Below are positions 9,219 to 18,476 of a stretch of 64,000 nucleotides of DNA, piece by piece. The translations under genes were made by a program, and so were the position numbers. The notes below the pieces were generated by a model. That model saw only the letters and a program-made list of their open reading frames with translations. It made no database searches and was not told the DNA's origin. Location: the NCBI RefSeq assembly GCF_001652265.1, contig NZ_LWBS01000472.1, positions 124,001 through 188,000 of the forward strand. The letters run 5' to 3'. This stretch comes from Rhizobium leguminosarum. GTDB lineage: Bacteria; Pseudomonadota; Alphaproteobacteria; Rhizobiales; Rhizobiaceae. Position 1 is the first letter of the stretch; every line of letters starts with the position of its first letter.

Positions 9219-9674
9219 ATGCCGAGAGAGACCGCTCCCCATATTTTGATCGTTGAGGCCCGCTTCTACGACGACATGGCCGACGCCCTGCTCGAAGGCG
9301 CGACTTTCGCATTGACAGAGGCAGGCGCTACCTTCGAGGTCGTCACCGTTCCCGGCGCACTGGAAATTCCGGCGGCGATTGCCATGTCGCTCGATGGAGA
9401 CGACAATGGCGGAACGCATTATGACGGCTACGTCGCCCTCGGTATGGTCATTCGCGGCGAGACCTATCACTTCGATATCGTGTCGAACGAATCCTCGCGC
9501 GCCTTGATGGATCTGGCGATCAGCGAGTCCCTTGCCATCGGCAATGGTATCCTGACCGTCGAAAACGACGAACAGGCTTGGGCGCGCGTGCGCCGTTCGG
9601 AAAAGGACAAGGGCGGATTTGCCGCTCGTGCAGCTTTGACCATGATCGAGCTGAAGCAGAAACTGGGTGCATAA
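9219..9674 (+). CDS. ribH: 6,7-dimethyl-8-ribityllumazine synthase RibH
   Basis: 151 residues. Condenses the RibD product with dihydroxybutanone phosphate to make the riboflavin synthase substrate; the family forms pentamers or icosahedral shells. Visible are [12 protein letters not shown] at the start, [11 protein letters not shown], the active-site stretch [18 protein letters not shown] with its His, and NGILTVEN. nusB starts four bases after the stop, the usual rhizobial ribH-nusB pair. Since it is next to nusB it corresponds to the housekeeping (type I, ribH1) copy rather than the separate ribH2 known in some Rhizobiales; that assignment rests on context. Confidence 0.95.
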   Translation: MPRETAPHILIVEARFYDDMADALLEGATFALTEAGATFEVVTVPGALEIPAAIAMSLDGDDNGGTHYDGYVALGMVIRGETYHFDIVSNESSRALMDLAISESLAIGNGILTVENDEQAWARVRRSEKDKGGFAARAALTMIELKQKLGA

Positions 9675-9677
9675 CGA

Positions 9678-10160
9678 ATGAACGACGACAAGACGGAACG
9701 GCCGGTCAAGACTGCGAACCAGCGGGGCGCTGCCCGTCTTGCTGCCGTTCAGGCCCTGTATCAGATGGATGTCGGCGGCACCGGCGTTCTGGAGATCGTG
9801 GCTGAATACGAGGCGCATCGGCTTGGTCAGGAAATCGATGGCGCGACCTATCTGAAGGCCGATGCCGCCTGGTTCCGTTCCATCGTCTCCGGTGTCGTGC
9901 GCGATCAGGTTCGCCTCGATCCGCTGATTGCCGCAGCCCTGCAGGATGATTGGGCCTTGTCGCGCCTCGACAGCACCGTGCGCGCCATCCTGCGCGCCGG
10001 TGTCTTCGAGATCACCGACCGCAAGGACGTTCCGGTGGCGGTCATCGTCACCGAATATGTCGAGATCGCCCAGGCCTTCTTCGATGACGATGAGCCGAAG
10101 CTCGTCAACGCCGTGCTCGACCGCATCGCAAAGCAGGTCCGCGGCGAGGCGAAGAAATAA
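9678..10160 (+). CDS. nusB: Transcription antitermination factor NusB
   Basis: 160 residues. Binds boxA RNA with S10 (NusE) and helps antitermination of rRNA operons. The protein has the family start with a basic N-terminus, [17 protein letters not shown], then the helical core ending [30 protein letters not shown] and FVNAVLD-like [12 protein letters not shown]. Start ATG lies four bases after the ribH stop. The alpha-proteobacterial N-terminal extension ([14 protein letters not shown]) is present. Nothing unusual. Confidence 0.95.
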   Translation: MNDDKTERPVKTANQRGAARLAAVQALYQMDVGGTGVLEIVAEYEAHRLGQEIDGATYLKADAAWFRSIVSGVVRDQVRLDPLIAAALQDDWALSRLDSTVRAILRAGVFEITDRKDVPVAVIVTEYVEIAQAFFDDDEPKLVNAVLDRIAKQVRGEAKK

Positions 10161-10358
10161 GTCTTTAGCCGCCAAACAATCTCCCCGCGTCTTTCTTCGC
10201 ACCGCAATGGTTTTCGCCCGTTGCGGTCTTGACGCCACGTGATCGACCACGCAATCTCCGCACCGCTTAGCTGTGGCATTTCTGTGGAGCGGAAGGCGAT
10301 TCGGCGGCGTATCTGCCGGAGAAGGAGTGAGCTCCGGCCTTTGGGAGGAAAGAGCGAA

Positions 10359-12497
10359 ATGACGATTCTTTTATGCGTAATCGCATGCGGTCTGCTCTCG
10401 GTGGTTTATGCCGCCTGGGCAACCCGGTCGGTGCTTGCCGCCGATCAGGGCAATAGCCGCATGCAGGAGATCGCGGGCTATATCCGCGAAGGCGCTCAAG
10501 CCTATCTGACGCGCCAGTACAGAACCATTGCCATTGTCGGCGTTGTTGTTTTCATCTTAGCCTGGCTGCTTCTTTCCGCCGAGGCCGCGATCGGCTTCCT
10601 GATCGGCGCCGTGCTTTCCGGTGCTGCCGGTTTCATCGGCATGCACGTCTCCGTTCGCGCCAATGTGCGCACCGCCCAGGCGGCTTCCGTCAGCCTTTCC
10701 GCCGGCCTCGACATCGCCTTCAAGTCGGGTGCGATCACCGGCATGCTGGTGGCCGGCCTGGCGCTGCTCGGCGTCTCTATCTACTATACGGTCTTGACCG
10801 TCGGGCTCGGCCATGAGAGCGGCTCGCGCGAAGTCATCGATGCGCTGGTGGCGCTCGGCTTCGGCGCTTCGCTGATTTCGATCTTCGCCCGTCTCGGCGG
10901 CGGCATCTTCACCAAGGGCGCCGATGTCGGCGGCGATCTCGTCGGCAAGGTGGAAGCCGGCATTCCCGAAGACGATCCGCGCAACCCCGCAACGATTGCC
11001 GATAACGTCGGTGACAACGTCGGCGACTGTGCCGGCATGGCCGCCGACCTTTTCGAGACCTATGCGGTTTCGGTCGTCGCCACCATGGTTCTCGCCTCGA
11101 TCTTTTTCGCCGGCGCGCCGATCCTCCAGTCTGCGATGGTCTATCCGCTGGCGATCTGCGGTGCCTGCATCATCACCTCGATCATCGGCACCTTCTTCGT
11201 CAAGCTCGGCTCGAACGGCTCGATCATGGGCGCTCTCTACAAGGGCCTCATCGTCACCGGACTGCTGTCGATCGTCGGCCTTGGTGCTGCTACCTCGCTC
11301 ACCATCGGCTGGGGATCGATCGGCTCCATCGGAGGCGCCGACATATCAGGCGCGCACCTCTTCTTCTGCGGCATCATCGGCCTTGTCGTCACCGCGCTGA
11401 TCGTGGTGATCACTGAATATTATACCGGCACGGGCAAGCGCCCGGTCGTCTCGATCGCCCAGGCCTCGGTCACCGGCCATGGCACCAATGTCATCCAGGG
11501 CCTGGCCGTCTCACTGGAATCGACGGCGCTGCCGGCGATCGTCATCGTTGGCGGCATTCTCGCCACCCACCAACTCGGCGGTCTGTTCGGCACCGGCATT
11601 GCGGTCACGGCGATGCTCGGCATCGCCGGAATGATCGTCGCGCTCGACGCGTTCGGACCGGTGACGGACAATGCCGGCGGTATCGCTGAAATGTCGCATC
11701 TGCCGCCGGAGGTGCGCAAATCCACCGATGCGCTCGATGCCGTCGGCAATACCACCAAGGCCGTTACCAAGGGCTATGCCATCGGTTCCGCCGGTCTCGG
11801 CGCACTGGTTCTCTTCGCGGCCTACTCCTACGACCTCAAATATTTTGCGGCGAATGGCGACAAGTTCCCTTATTTCGCCGGCATCGGCGAAATTTCCTTC
11901 GATCTTTCCAACCCTTATGTGGTGGCGGGATTGATCTTCGGAGGTCTCATTCCCTACCTCTTCGGCGGCATCGCCATGACCGCCGTCGGCCGTGCGGCAG
12001 GCGCGATCGTCGAGGAAGTGCGCCGTCAGTTCAAGGAAAAGCCCGGCATCATGCAGGGCACGGAAAAGCCGGATTACGGCAGGGCGGTCGACCTTCTGAC
12101 CAAGGCCGCCATCCGCGAAATGATCGTGCCGTCGCTGTTGCCGGTGCTGGCGCCTATCGTCGTCTATTTCGGCGTGCTGCTCATCTCCGGCTCCAAGGCC
12201 TCCGCCTTTGCCGCCCTCGGCGCATCGCTGCTCGGCGTCATCATCAACGGCCTTTTCGTCGCCATCTCGATGACGTCGGGCGGCGGTGCCTGGGACAACG
12301 CCAAGAAGAGCTTCGAGGACGGTTTCGTCGACAAGGACGGCTTGCGCCACATGAAGGGCTCGGATGCGCACAAGGCTTCCGTCACCGGCGATACCGTCGG
12401 CGATCCCTACAAAGATACCGCCGGCCCGGCCGTCAACCCGGCGATCAAGATCACCAACATCGTAGCGCTGCTGCTGCTCGCCGTTCTCGCCGGCTAA
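10359..12497 (+). CDS. hppA: Membrane-bound proton-pumping pyrophosphatase
   Basis: 712 residues, about 16 membrane helices. Hydrolyses pyrophosphate in the cytoplasm and pumps H+ across the inner membrane (or acidocalcisome membrane). The substrate site is intact: [20 protein letters not shown] followed by the acidic [19 protein letters not shown]. The sequence [14 protein letters not shown] has Lys where K+-dependent enzymes have Ala, so this is the K+-independent type by established family rules. The ATG at 10359 follows GGGAGG; an in-frame ATG at 10239 would add 40 basic residues not typical of the family. 198 bases separate it from nusB, and it ends at a strong terminator. Confidence 0.96.
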   Translation: MTILLCVIACGLLSVVYAAWATRSVLAADQGNSRMQEIAGYIREGAQAYLTRQYRTIAIVGVVVFILAWLLLSAEAAIGFLIGAVLSGAAGFIGMHVSVRANVRTAQAASVSLSAGLDIAFKSGAITGMLVAGLALLGVSIYYTVLTVGLGHESGSREVIDALVALGFGASLISIFARLGGGIFTKGADVGGDLVGKVEAGIPEDDPRNPATIADNVGDNVGDCAGMAADLFETYAVSVVATMVLASIFFAGAPILQSAMVYPLAICGACIITSIIGTFFVKLGSNGSIMGALYKGLIVTGLLSIVGLGAATSLTIGWGSIGSIGGADISGAHLFFCGIIGLVVTALIVVITEYYTGTGKRPVVSIAQASVTGHGTNVIQGLAVSLESTALPAIVIVGGILATHQLGGLFGTGIAVTAMLGIAGMIVALDAFGPVTDNAGGIAEMSHLPPEVRKSTDALDAVGNTTKAVTKGYAIGSAGLGALVLFAAYSYDLKYFAANGDKFPYFAGIGEISFDLSNPYVVAGLIFGGLIPYLFGGIAMTAVGRAAGAIVEEVRRQFKEKPGIMQGTEKPDYGRAVDLLTKAAIREMIVPSLLPVLAPIVVYFGVLLISGSKASAFAALGASLLGVIINGLFVAISMTSGGGAWDNAKKSFEDGFVDKDGLRHMKGSDAHKASVTGDTVGDPYKDTAGPAVNPAIKITNIVALLLLAVLAG

Positions 12498-12516
12498 TGT
12501 ATCCGAAATACGAACA

Positions 12517-12543
12517 AAAAACCCGCCGATCCGGCGGGTTTTT
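12517..12543. terminator. Bidirectional intrinsic terminator between hppA and bamE
   Basis: A 12-bp perfect stem (AAAAACCCGCCG paired with CGGCGGGTTTTT) with a three-base loop. Runs of A on one side and T on the other let it serve both the plus-strand hppA and the minus-strand bamE, which converge here. Confidence 0.9.
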
Positions 12544-12560
12544 CGTGTGGGTGTGTCCGA

Positions 12561-13094
12561 TCAGCGCAGGCTGCTTGGGTTCTGCGGCGTGCCGCCGGCA
12601 CCACCGCCGAACAGGCTGCGGGCAGCACTCGCGGCGCTGCCGCCGGAAAGCATCTGCTGCAGGAAGGTGAGTTCCTTGCCGCCGGTCGGCGTGACGCGCC
12701 CGATCGTGTCGAACACCTTGCCGTCCTGTAGCGTATAGTTGGCGCGGCGGCTGACGACGCCGTCCTTGTCGAAATAGATCGCCAGAACGCTCTGATCGAC
12801 GACCTTCAGTTTCTGGAAGGCGACGGCACGCGTGCGCCGCTGCGAGATGTAATAGAAGACTTCGCCATCGAAGGTCGCCGTCGTCGACGGGGTGCCGAGC
12901 GAAAGCAGCACCTGCTCGCGGCTGGAGCCTTCGGGAACGAGGTTCAGCGACTGCTGGTCGGCGACGTAGCCGCCATTGAGCACGGTGCTGGTCTGGCAAC
13001 CAGAAAGAGCTGATGTGGAGGCGATTATAAAGGCAATGGCCGCACTGCTTAAGAATTTCACGTCAGACTTGAAATACCGTTTATTCAACGACAT
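12561..13094 (-). CDS. bamE: Outer-membrane assembly lipoprotein BamE (SmpA/OmlA)
   Basis: 177 residues. Accessory lipoprotein of the BAM complex, which inserts beta-barrel proteins in the outer membrane. A signal peptide ends in the lipobox LSGC (Cys about residue 33). The SmpA/OmlA fold follows: GYVADQQSLNLVPEGSSREQVLLSLGTPSTT, then FYYISQRR and LAIYFDKDGVV. A Gly/Ala-rich C-terminal tail (GGSAASAARSLFGGGAGG) is longer than in enterobacteria but usual in rhizobia. It is divergent from the bc1-chaperone gene, with 244 bases between. Confidence 0.92.
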   Translation of the reverse strand: MSLNKRYFKSDVKFLSSAAIAFIIASTSALSGCQTSTVLNGGYVADQQSLNLVPEGSSREQVLLSLGTPSTTATFDGEVFYYISQRRTRAVAFQKLKVVDQSVLAIYFDKDGVVSRRANYTLQDGKVFDTIGRVTPTGGKELTFLQQMLSGGSAASAARSLFGGGAGGTPQNPSSLR

Positions 13095-13338
13095 CTACTC
13101 CCTTGAGTGTCGATAGCAGCCATTTGGGGCCTTGCACGCTTTCCTCCTGCAAAACCATTGTGGCCATTCCGGGTCGAATGTCCCGAATTCGCTTCGCCGA
13201 CGCATCGAAGGCGTCGTCCCGAAACTGGCCATGATCGGCATTGCAATTCGCGCCTGCTTCGGTAAACCAGCTTTCGAAATCATGCAACAAGGCCAGACGC
13301 CAGCCGGCATGAAGAATGAGGCATTTCCGGAAAAAACA

Positions 13339-13887
13339 ATGATCTTCGGGCTCTTCCGCAAGAAAAACAACAATCAGGCGATCGTCGATCGGCAATATGC
13401 GGCGTTAGCGGCGGCTGCGCGCATGCCGGAACTCTACGAGCGGCTCAATGTGCCGGATACGGTCATGGGCCGTTTCGAGATGCTGTCGATCGCCATGATT
13501 CTGTTTTTTCGCCGCACACGTGCTTCCGCCACCAGCGGCCAGGAGATCGCCCAGGAGATCGTCGACGCTTTCTTCCAGGATATCGACTATTCGATTCGCG
13601 AACTCGGCATCGGCGACAACAGCGTGCCCAAGCGCATGAAGAAGCTCGCCGGTATGTTTTACGGCCGGCTTGAAGCCTATTCGAAGGCGATGGACACAGG
13701 CGATGCCGAAGCGCTCGCTCTCGCTCTCCAGCGCAATATCTACCCCGAAACCTCGGCGCCTGCCGATATGTCCGGCCTTGCCGGATGGATGATGGCCGCA
13801 GAATCGCATCTGTCCGCCGTCCCCGAAGAGGTGATCGCCACCGGTTCGGCGACGCTCCCACCGGTCGCCTACCTACCGGTCACCTGA
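13339..13887 (+). CDS. Ubiquinol-cytochrome c chaperone (CBP3-like)
   Basis: 182 residues from MIFGLFRKK. Family role: assembly factor for cytochrome b / the bc1 complex, related to mitochondrial Cbp3/UQCC1. Visible family features are [23 protein letters not shown], then [24 protein letters not shown] and [12 protein letters not shown]. The start at 13339 fits the family N-terminus; the open frame extends upstream to 13132 without family character. DUF177 follows after 11 bases with its own strong ribosome site, so the two form an operon with plsX and fabH. Confidence 0.9.
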   Translation: MIFGLFRKKNNNQAIVDRQYAALAAAARMPELYERLNVPDTVMGRFEMLSIAMILFFRRTRASATSGQEIAQEIVDAFFQDIDYSIRELGIGDNSVPKRMKKLAGMFYGRLEAYSKAMDTGDAEALALALQRNIYPETSAPADMSGLAGWMMAAESHLSAVPEEVIATGSATLPPVAYLPVT

Positions 13888-13898
13888 AGGAGGAAACG

Positions 13899-14453
13899 AT
13901 GAAGAACAATCGGGACGATGTTCCCTTCTCCTATCACGTCAAGGTCGGCCACATCTCGGCCAACCCCGTCGAGGTCCATGTCGAGGCCGACACCAGCGAA
14001 CTGAAGGCGCTTGCCGAGACCTGGAACGTCCTCTCCGTCGGCGATCTCCGCGCCGATCTGCAGATTGCCCGCTGGAAGCGCGACGGCGTGCGCATCAAGG
14101 GCCGCGTGCAGGCGAAGATCGTCCAGTCCTGCGTCGTGACGCTGGAACCGGTCGAATCCGCCATCGACGAGAATTTCGAGCAGATCTTCGTGCCGGAGGG
14201 CTCCAAGCTTGCCCGCCAGGCGGGCAACGACGCCGGCGAGATGCTGCTCGATCCGGACGGTCCCGATCTGCCCGAGACCTTCGTCGGCGATACGATCGAT
14301 GCCGGCGAGGTGGTTGCCGAATTCGCTGCTCTCGCAATCGATCCCTATCCACGCAAGCAGGGCATCGAATTCGCCGGCCATGTCGAGGACAGCGGCGAGG
14401 ACGACAAAAAGCCTTCCGCTTTCGCCATCCTCAAGGACTGGAAAAAGGACTGA
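13899..14453 (+). CDS. DUF177 / YceD-family protein
   Basis: 184 residues. The DUF177 (YceD) family is linked in bacteria to rpmF/plsX neighbourhoods and to 23S rRNA metabolism, with no settled biochemistry. The typical central CxVTLEPV segment is present as [16 protein letters not shown], followed by the acidic D/E-rich region and [20 protein letters not shown] lies five bases before the ATG. Here rpmF is not between it and plsX, which follows after 98 bases. Confidence 0.9.
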   Translation: MKNNRDDVPFSYHVKVGHISANPVEVHVEADTSELKALAETWNVLSVGDLRADLQIARWKRDGVRIKGRVQAKIVQSCVVTLEPVESAIDENFEQIFVPEGSKLARQAGNDAGEMLLDPDGPDLPETFVGDTIDAGEVVAEFAALAIDPYPRKQGIEFAGHVEDSGEDDKKPSAFAILKDWKKD

Positions 14454-14551
14454 AGCCCCTCTGGCATTTGACACAATTCAGTTGTAAGCGACGCCAAAAC
14501 CGGTATTTTGGCCGAAATTTCGCCCTCGGCGAAAAGAAGGATCAGGGACGC

Positions 14552-15598
14552 GTGATCAGAATATCTCTCGACCTCATGGGTGGCGACTTTGGTCCCCAGG
14601 TTGTCATCCCCGGCGCCGCCAAGGCGCTGGATCGGCATCCGGATATTTCCTTCGTTCTCTATGGTCTCAAGGAACAGTGCGATCCGGTTCTCGCCAGGTT
14701 TCCGAAGCTCAAGGAAAAGTCGCTCTTTCACGACTGCGAGCTTGCTGTTGCCATGGATGAGAAGCCGAGCCAGGCACTGCGCCGTGGCCGTTATATCTCC
14801 ACCATGTGGCGTTCGATCGAGGCGGTGAAGACGGGCGACGCCGATGTCGCGGTCTCGGCCGGCAATACCGGGGCGCTGATGGCAATGGCGAAGTTCTGTC
14901 TGCGCACCATGGCCAATATCGAGCGTCCGGCGATTGCCGCGATCTGGCCGACGCTGAAGGGTGAGAGCATCGTGCTCGATGTCGGTGCGACGATCGGCGC
15001 CGATGCGCAGCAGCTGATGGATTTTGCCCTGATGGGCGGCGCCATGGCGCGTGCGCTCTTCGAGGTCGAACGTCCGACGGTCGGCCTCCTGAACGTCGGC
15101 GTCGAGGAGATGAAAGGCCAGGAGGAAGTCAAGGAGGCCGGCCGGCTGTTGCGCGAGGCGAACATCGATTCGCTCGAATATTCCGGCTTCGTCGAGGGCA
15201 ACGACCTTGGCAAGGGCACGGTCGACGTCGTCGTCACCGAAGGATTTTCCGGCAATATCGCCCTGAAGACCGCCGAAGGCACCGCCAAGCAGATCGGCGA
15301 ATATCTGCGTGCCGCCATGTCGCGCACGCTGCTGGCCCGCATCGGCTACCTCTTCGCCAAAAGCGCCTTCGACATGCTTCGCGAGAAGCTCGATCCGAGC
15401 AAGGTCAATGGCGGCGTGTTCCTCGGCCTGAACGGCATCGTCATCAAAAGCCACGGCGGGGCGAATGCCGAAGGCATCGCCGCCGCCATCGAAGTCGGCT
15501 ACGACATGGCCAAGAACGGCCTCAATCAGAAAATAGAAAACGATCTTAAGAAATATCATGCCAAGCGGCTGCCCCCGATGGGCCCGGAAGCGGCATGA
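14552..15598 (+). CDS. plsX: Phosphate acyltransferase PlsX
   Basis: 348 residues from GTG at 14552. Makes acyl-phosphate from acyl-ACP for PlsY and phosphatidic acid synthesis; peripheral membrane enzyme. The family start [14 protein letters not shown] is exact, with [28 protein letters not shown] and [11 protein letters not shown] following. AAGGA and AGGGA precede the GTG; in-frame ATG at 14468 would add 28 residues absent from the family. The stop overlaps an ATG of the next frame (ATGA), coupling it to fabH. Confidence 0.94.
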   Translation: MIRISLDLMGGDFGPQVVIPGAAKALDRHPDISFVLYGLKEQCDPVLARFPKLKEKSLFHDCELAVAMDEKPSQALRRGRYISTMWRSIEAVKTGDADVAVSAGNTGALMAMAKFCLRTMANIERPAIAAIWPTLKGESIVLDVGATIGADAQQLMDFALMGGAMARALFEVERPTVGLLNVGVEEMKGQEEVKEAGRLLREANIDSLEYSGFVEGNDLGKGTVDVVVTEGFSGNIALKTAEGTAKQIGEYLRAAMSRTLLARIGYLFAKSAFDMLREKLDPSKVNGGVFLGLNGIVIKSHGGANAEGIAAAIEVGYDMAKNGLNQKIENDLKKYHAKRLPPMGPEAA

Positions 15599-15618
15599 GC
15601 GATGGGGTTCAATCAAAG

Positions 15619-16590
15619 ATGATCCGTTCAGTGGTTCGCGGGTTCGGAGCCGCACTCCCGAAGCGCGTGATGACCAATCGTGACATGGAGGCCATCGTCG
15701 ACACATCGGACGAATGGATCGTCCAGCGCACCGGCATCCGCCAGCGTTATGTTGCCGGCGATGACGAAACGACGGCGTCACTCGGCGAGGCCGCCGCACG
15801 CGCAGCCCTTGCCAATGGCGGCCTGACGCCTGCCGATATCGATCTTGTCATCTGTGCCACCTCGACGCCGGATAACACCTTTCCGGCAACGTCGGTCAAC
15901 ATCCAGAACCGCCTCGGCATGAGCCACGGCTTCGCCTTCGACGTCCAGGCCGTCTGCACCGGTTTCGTCTACGCGGTGACGACCGCCGATGCCTATATCC
16001 GTGGCGGTCTTGCCAAGCGCGTTCTCGTCATCGGCGCCGAAACTTTTTCGCGCATTCTCGACTGGAACGACCGCACCACCTGCGTGCTTTTTGGCGACGG
16101 CGCCGGCGCGATCATACTCGAAGCGACCGAAGGCGAGGGCACCGTTGCCGATCGCGGTGTGCTGACAGCGCATCTGCGTTCCGACGGCTCGCACAAGGAC
16201 AAGCTCTATGTCGATGGCGGACCGTCGACGACGGGCACTGTGGGCAAGCTGCGCATGGAAGGCCGCGAGGTCTTCAAATACGCCGTCGGCATGATCACCG
16301 ATGTCATTCAGGCGGCTTTCGATGCGACCGGGACCACCGCCGATGACCTCGACTGGCTGGTACCGCATCAGGCCAATCGCCGCATCATCGACGGTTCGGC
16401 GAAAAAGCTGAACATCGATGCGGCGAAGGTCGTCATCACCGTCGACCTGCACGGCAATACGTCGGCCGCCTCGATCCCGCTGGCACTTGCCACCGCTGCC
16501 GGCGACGGCCGCATCAAAAAGGGCGACCTGGTGATGCTCGAAGCGATGGGCGGCGGTTTTACCTGGGGTGCGGTTCTGCTGCGCTGGTAG
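15619..16590 (+). CDS. fabH: 3-oxoacyl-ACP synthase III FabH
   Basis: 323 residues. Starts fatty-acid synthesis by condensing acetyl-CoA with malonyl-ACP. The catalytic triad is visible: Cys in [12 protein letters not shown], His in [11 protein letters not shown], and Asn in LHGNTSAAS; the GGGFTWG ending is typical. The ATG at 15619 matches the family N-terminus ([10 protein letters not shown]); an in-frame ATG at 15595 overlaps the plsX stop and would add eight residues, so coupling from there is possible. ihfA follows after 105 bases with its own promoter. Confidence 0.95.
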   Translation: MIRSVVRGFGAALPKRVMTNRDMEAIVDTSDEWIVQRTGIRQRYVAGDDETTASLGEAAARAALANGGLTPADIDLVICATSTPDNTFPATSVNIQNRLGMSHGFAFDVQAVCTGFVYAVTTADAYIRGGLAKRVLVIGAETFSRILDWNDRTTCVLFGDGAGAIILEATEGEGTVADRGVLTAHLRSDGSHKDKLYVDGGPSTTGTVGKLRMEGREVFKYAVGMITDVIQAAFDATGTTADDLDWLVPHQANRRIIDGSAKKLNIDAAKVVITVDLHGNTSAASIPLALATAAGDGRIKKGDLVMLEAMGGGFTWGAVLLRW

Positions 16591-16625
16591 GCACGAATCC
16601 TAAAAAACTGGCGGCGAACAAGAGC

Positions 16626-16654
16626 TTGACCGTAAGGCGCAAGACAAATACTCT
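16626..16654 (+). promoter_or_regulatory. Probable sigma-70 type promoter of ihfA
   Basis: TTGACC, a 17-base spacer and TACTCT, ending 41 bases before the ihfA ATG. Spacing is ideal and the -35 is five of six; the -10 is weaker. No transcript data. Confidence 0.45.
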
Positions 16655-16695
16655 TCGTGCGATTTCACAAAATATTTTGTATGGGCGGGGAAACC

Positions 16696-17034
16696 ATGAC
16701 CGGAAAAACAGTGACGCGAGCAGACCTGGCGGAATCCGTTTTCCGAAAGGTTGGGCTGTCCCGGACCGAATCTGCCGAACTGGTCGAAACTGTCATCGAC
16801 GAGATCTGCAACGCCATAGTGCGTGGTGAAACCGTCAAGCTTTCCTCCTTCGCCACCTTCCAGGTGCGCGACAAGAACGAACGAATCGGCCGCAACCCGA
16901 AGACCGGCGAGGAGGTTCCGATTTCCCCCCGCCGGGTCATGACCTTCAAAGCGTCGAACGTGCTGAAGACGCGCATCCTCAAGGCGCATGTTGCTCGCAA
17001 GATCAAGCTGAAGCCGCTGAATCCGGCTCCTTGA
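16696..17034 (+). CDS. ihfA: Integration host factor subunit alpha
   Basis: 112 residues. HU/IHF-fold DNA-bending protein, pairing with IhfB, acting on nucleoid structure, recombination and sigma-54 promoters. Visible: [20 protein letters not shown], the [24 protein letters not shown] beta-arm region with the intercalating-Pro motif RNPKTGE, and [17 protein letters not shown] five bases upstream of the ATG supports the start at 16696. It is followed by a good terminator and a MerR gene, the usual rhizobial order. Confidence 0.94.
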   Translation: MTGKTVTRADLAESVFRKVGLSRTESAELVETVIDEICNAIVRGETVKLSSFATFQVRDKNERIGRNPKTGEEVPISPRRVMTFKASNVLKTRILKAHVARKIKLKPLNPAP

Positions 17035-17045
17035 TAATCGGCTTC

Positions 17046-17067
17046 CCGTTTCGAAACGGCTTTTTTT
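17046..17067 (+). terminator. Intrinsic terminator after ihfA
   Basis: Perfect palindrome CCGTTTCGAAACGG followed by C and seven T residues, 11 bases after the ihfA stop. Confidence 0.8.
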
Positions 17068-17184
17068 CTCTCTCGCACTGACCATCCTTGTGCGCAACGT
17101 CGAGACATGACTTGAATTGTCGACGCCAAACCGTTGAAATATGATGAGTCGCCGTAGGATCGAGCCGCGAGGTCGCGTAGCAGT

Positions 17185-17724
17185 ATGACGTTGGACAAGA
17201 GCCCCGATGCCTTTCGCACCATCAGCGAAGTCGCAGACGATCTTGATCTGCCGCAGCATGTGCTGCGCTTCTGGGAGACGCGTTTTCCCCAGATAAAGCC
17301 GATGAAGCGCGGCGGCGGCCGTCGCTACTACCGACCGGAGGATGTGGATCTTCTCAAGGGCATCCGGCATCTGCTCTATGATCACGGCTATACGATCAAG
17401 GGTGTGCAGAAGCTTCTGAAGACCAACGGCAACAAGTTTGTCATATCAGTCGGCCACGGTGATCTTGCCAGCGTCGAGGCGCTTGCGTCGGGCGTGCAGG
17501 AGGTGGGTGCCGGGGAACCGCGCGTCGGCATGGCTGATGAAGACCAGATTGTCGGCCGCGCCAAACCGCCGATCACCCGCAGGTTCTTCAATTTCGTCGC
17601 TGGAGACGACGAGCAGGAAGTCTCGATCGGCAAATCGAGCGTTGGCAAGGAAGACCGAGCGCTGCTGCAGGAGGCGCTCTACGACCTCCTGGAATGCAAG
17701 CGTCTGCTTGATCAGGTGCGTTGA
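17185..17724 (+). CDS. MerR-family transcriptional regulator
   Basis: 179 residues. The N-terminal winged HTH of the MerR family is clear at about residues 12-75: [42 protein letters not shown] and [23 protein letters not shown]. There are no metal-binding Cys pairs; the C-terminal 100 residues are acidic and not recognised as an effector domain. It lies directly downstream of ihfA, a conserved pairing in alphaproteobacteria. Its ligand and targets are unknown. It converges on the receiver gene, whose stop is nine bases away. Confidence 0.9.
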   Translation: MTLDKSPDAFRTISEVADDLDLPQHVLRFWETRFPQIKPMKRGGGRRYYRPEDVDLLKGIRHLLYDHGYTIKGVQKLLKTNGNKFVISVGHGDLASVEALASGVQEVGAGEPRVGMADEDQIVGRAKPPITRRFFNFVAGDDEQEVSIGKSSVGKEDRALLQEALYDLLECKRLLDQVR

Positions 17725-17732
17725 ACAGGAAC

Positions 17733-18092
17733 TCAGGTTTCAGTAAGCCGCTTCATCGCCTGTTCGAGTTCGCTGAGCTGGAAGGGTTTTTGCAGCACGG
17801 GCAGCATGCTTGGGCTGCTGCCATCAGGCGGCGCGCCATATCCCGTTGCATAGAGATAGGGTTTTCCGCGTTCGTCGAGCAGCTTTGCGACCGGCAGCGA
17901 ACTCTGCCCGGCAAGCGAAACGTCGAGGATTGCAGCGTCGAACTCAGTATCCCTGGCGGTTGCCAACGCCCGTTCCAGATCCGGCGCGCTGGCGCAGACC
18001 CGGTAACCCAAATCGGCAAGCATGTCCTCGAGCAGCATGGCAATCAGCGTGTCGTCTTCGACGATGAATATGTCTTTTATGATCCCGTCCAC
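17733..18092 (-). CDS. Single-domain response regulator (CheY-like)
   Basis: 119 residues, receiver domain only. The acidic pocket is IVEDD, the phospho-acceptor Asp lies in AAILDVSLAGQ, and the conserved Lys is in LQKPFQLSEL; the Thr/Ser position reads YATGYG. No output domain follows, so it would work by protein contact or phosphotransfer. The hybrid kinase gene starts 385 bases away, divergently, and is the obvious partner by position (inference). A RIME-type repeat begins 15 bases upstream of its ATG, in its leader or promoter. Confidence 0.9.
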   Translation of the reverse strand: MDGIIKDIFIVEDDTLIAMLLEDMLADLGYRVCASAPDLERALATARDTEFDAAILDVSLAGQSSLPVAKLLDERGKPYLYATGYGAPPDGSSPSMLPVLQKPFQLSELEQAMKRLTET

Positions 18093-18106
18093 CCATTGCC
18101 CCCTTG

Positions 18107-18214
18107 CTAAAGCATGTCGCGCAAAAGTGTGCCGCGGTTTTGCGATAACGACATGCGTAATAACAAAGACCTAAAGCGCGAGGAGCGAATCTGAAAGATC
18201 GCGACGCGCTTTAG
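18107..18214. repeat. RIME-type intergenic palindromic repeat, copy 1
   Basis: 108 bases bounded by CTAAAGC and CTTTAG. It carries two imperfect palindromes: GCATGTCG...CGACATGC in the left half and CTAAAGCGCG...CGCGCTTTAG in the right. A second copy at 57419-57526 is the same length and differs at about six positions. It fits the rhizobial intergenic mosaic element (RIME1) described in the literature. It lies between the receiver gene and the hybrid kinase gene. The rest of 18215-18432 shows nothing recognisable. Confidence 0.85.
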
Positions 18215-18432
18215 GCATGGAGATTTATGTGGACTGCTTGCACGGCTCGTCAAGACGTCGTGCCCGGCGGTACGAGAAACAGCATATTGCCGGTTGAAAT
18301 TCGATGTGCAAAAGCTGGGATGCCGTTTTCCGCAACGGCTCCTGCATAATTCCTTAAACCGGCATAGATTCGAGGAATAGAATTGTGCAGCAATTCAAAG
18401 CGTTGCAGCGTCATTTGCGCGTCTGAAAAGAC

Positions 18433-18464
18433 ATGGCGGCGCTGTAAGATGGCGGCGCTGTAAG
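18433..18464 (+). repeat. 16-bp tandem duplication before the hybrid kinase gene
   Basis: ATGGCGGCGCTGTAAG occurs twice head to tail. Each copy spells a four-codon mini-frame (Met-Ala-Ala-Leu-stop). The second copy runs into AAGGGG, the ribosome site of the kinase gene. Confidence 0.8.
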
Positions 18465-18476
18465 AAGGGGTGTCGA

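Noticed and set aside
9003..10250. Minus-strand frame of 415 codons opposite ribH and nusB
   Set aside because: Antisense shadow of two well-supported genes.
10226..10254. Possible promoter before hppA (TTGACG, 17 bases, CAATCT)
   Set aside because: The -10 is too weak to list as a feature, though the position is suitable.
14345..15799. Minus-strand frame of 484 codons opposite plsX
   Set aside because: Antisense shadow of plsX, no recognisable domain or ribosome site.
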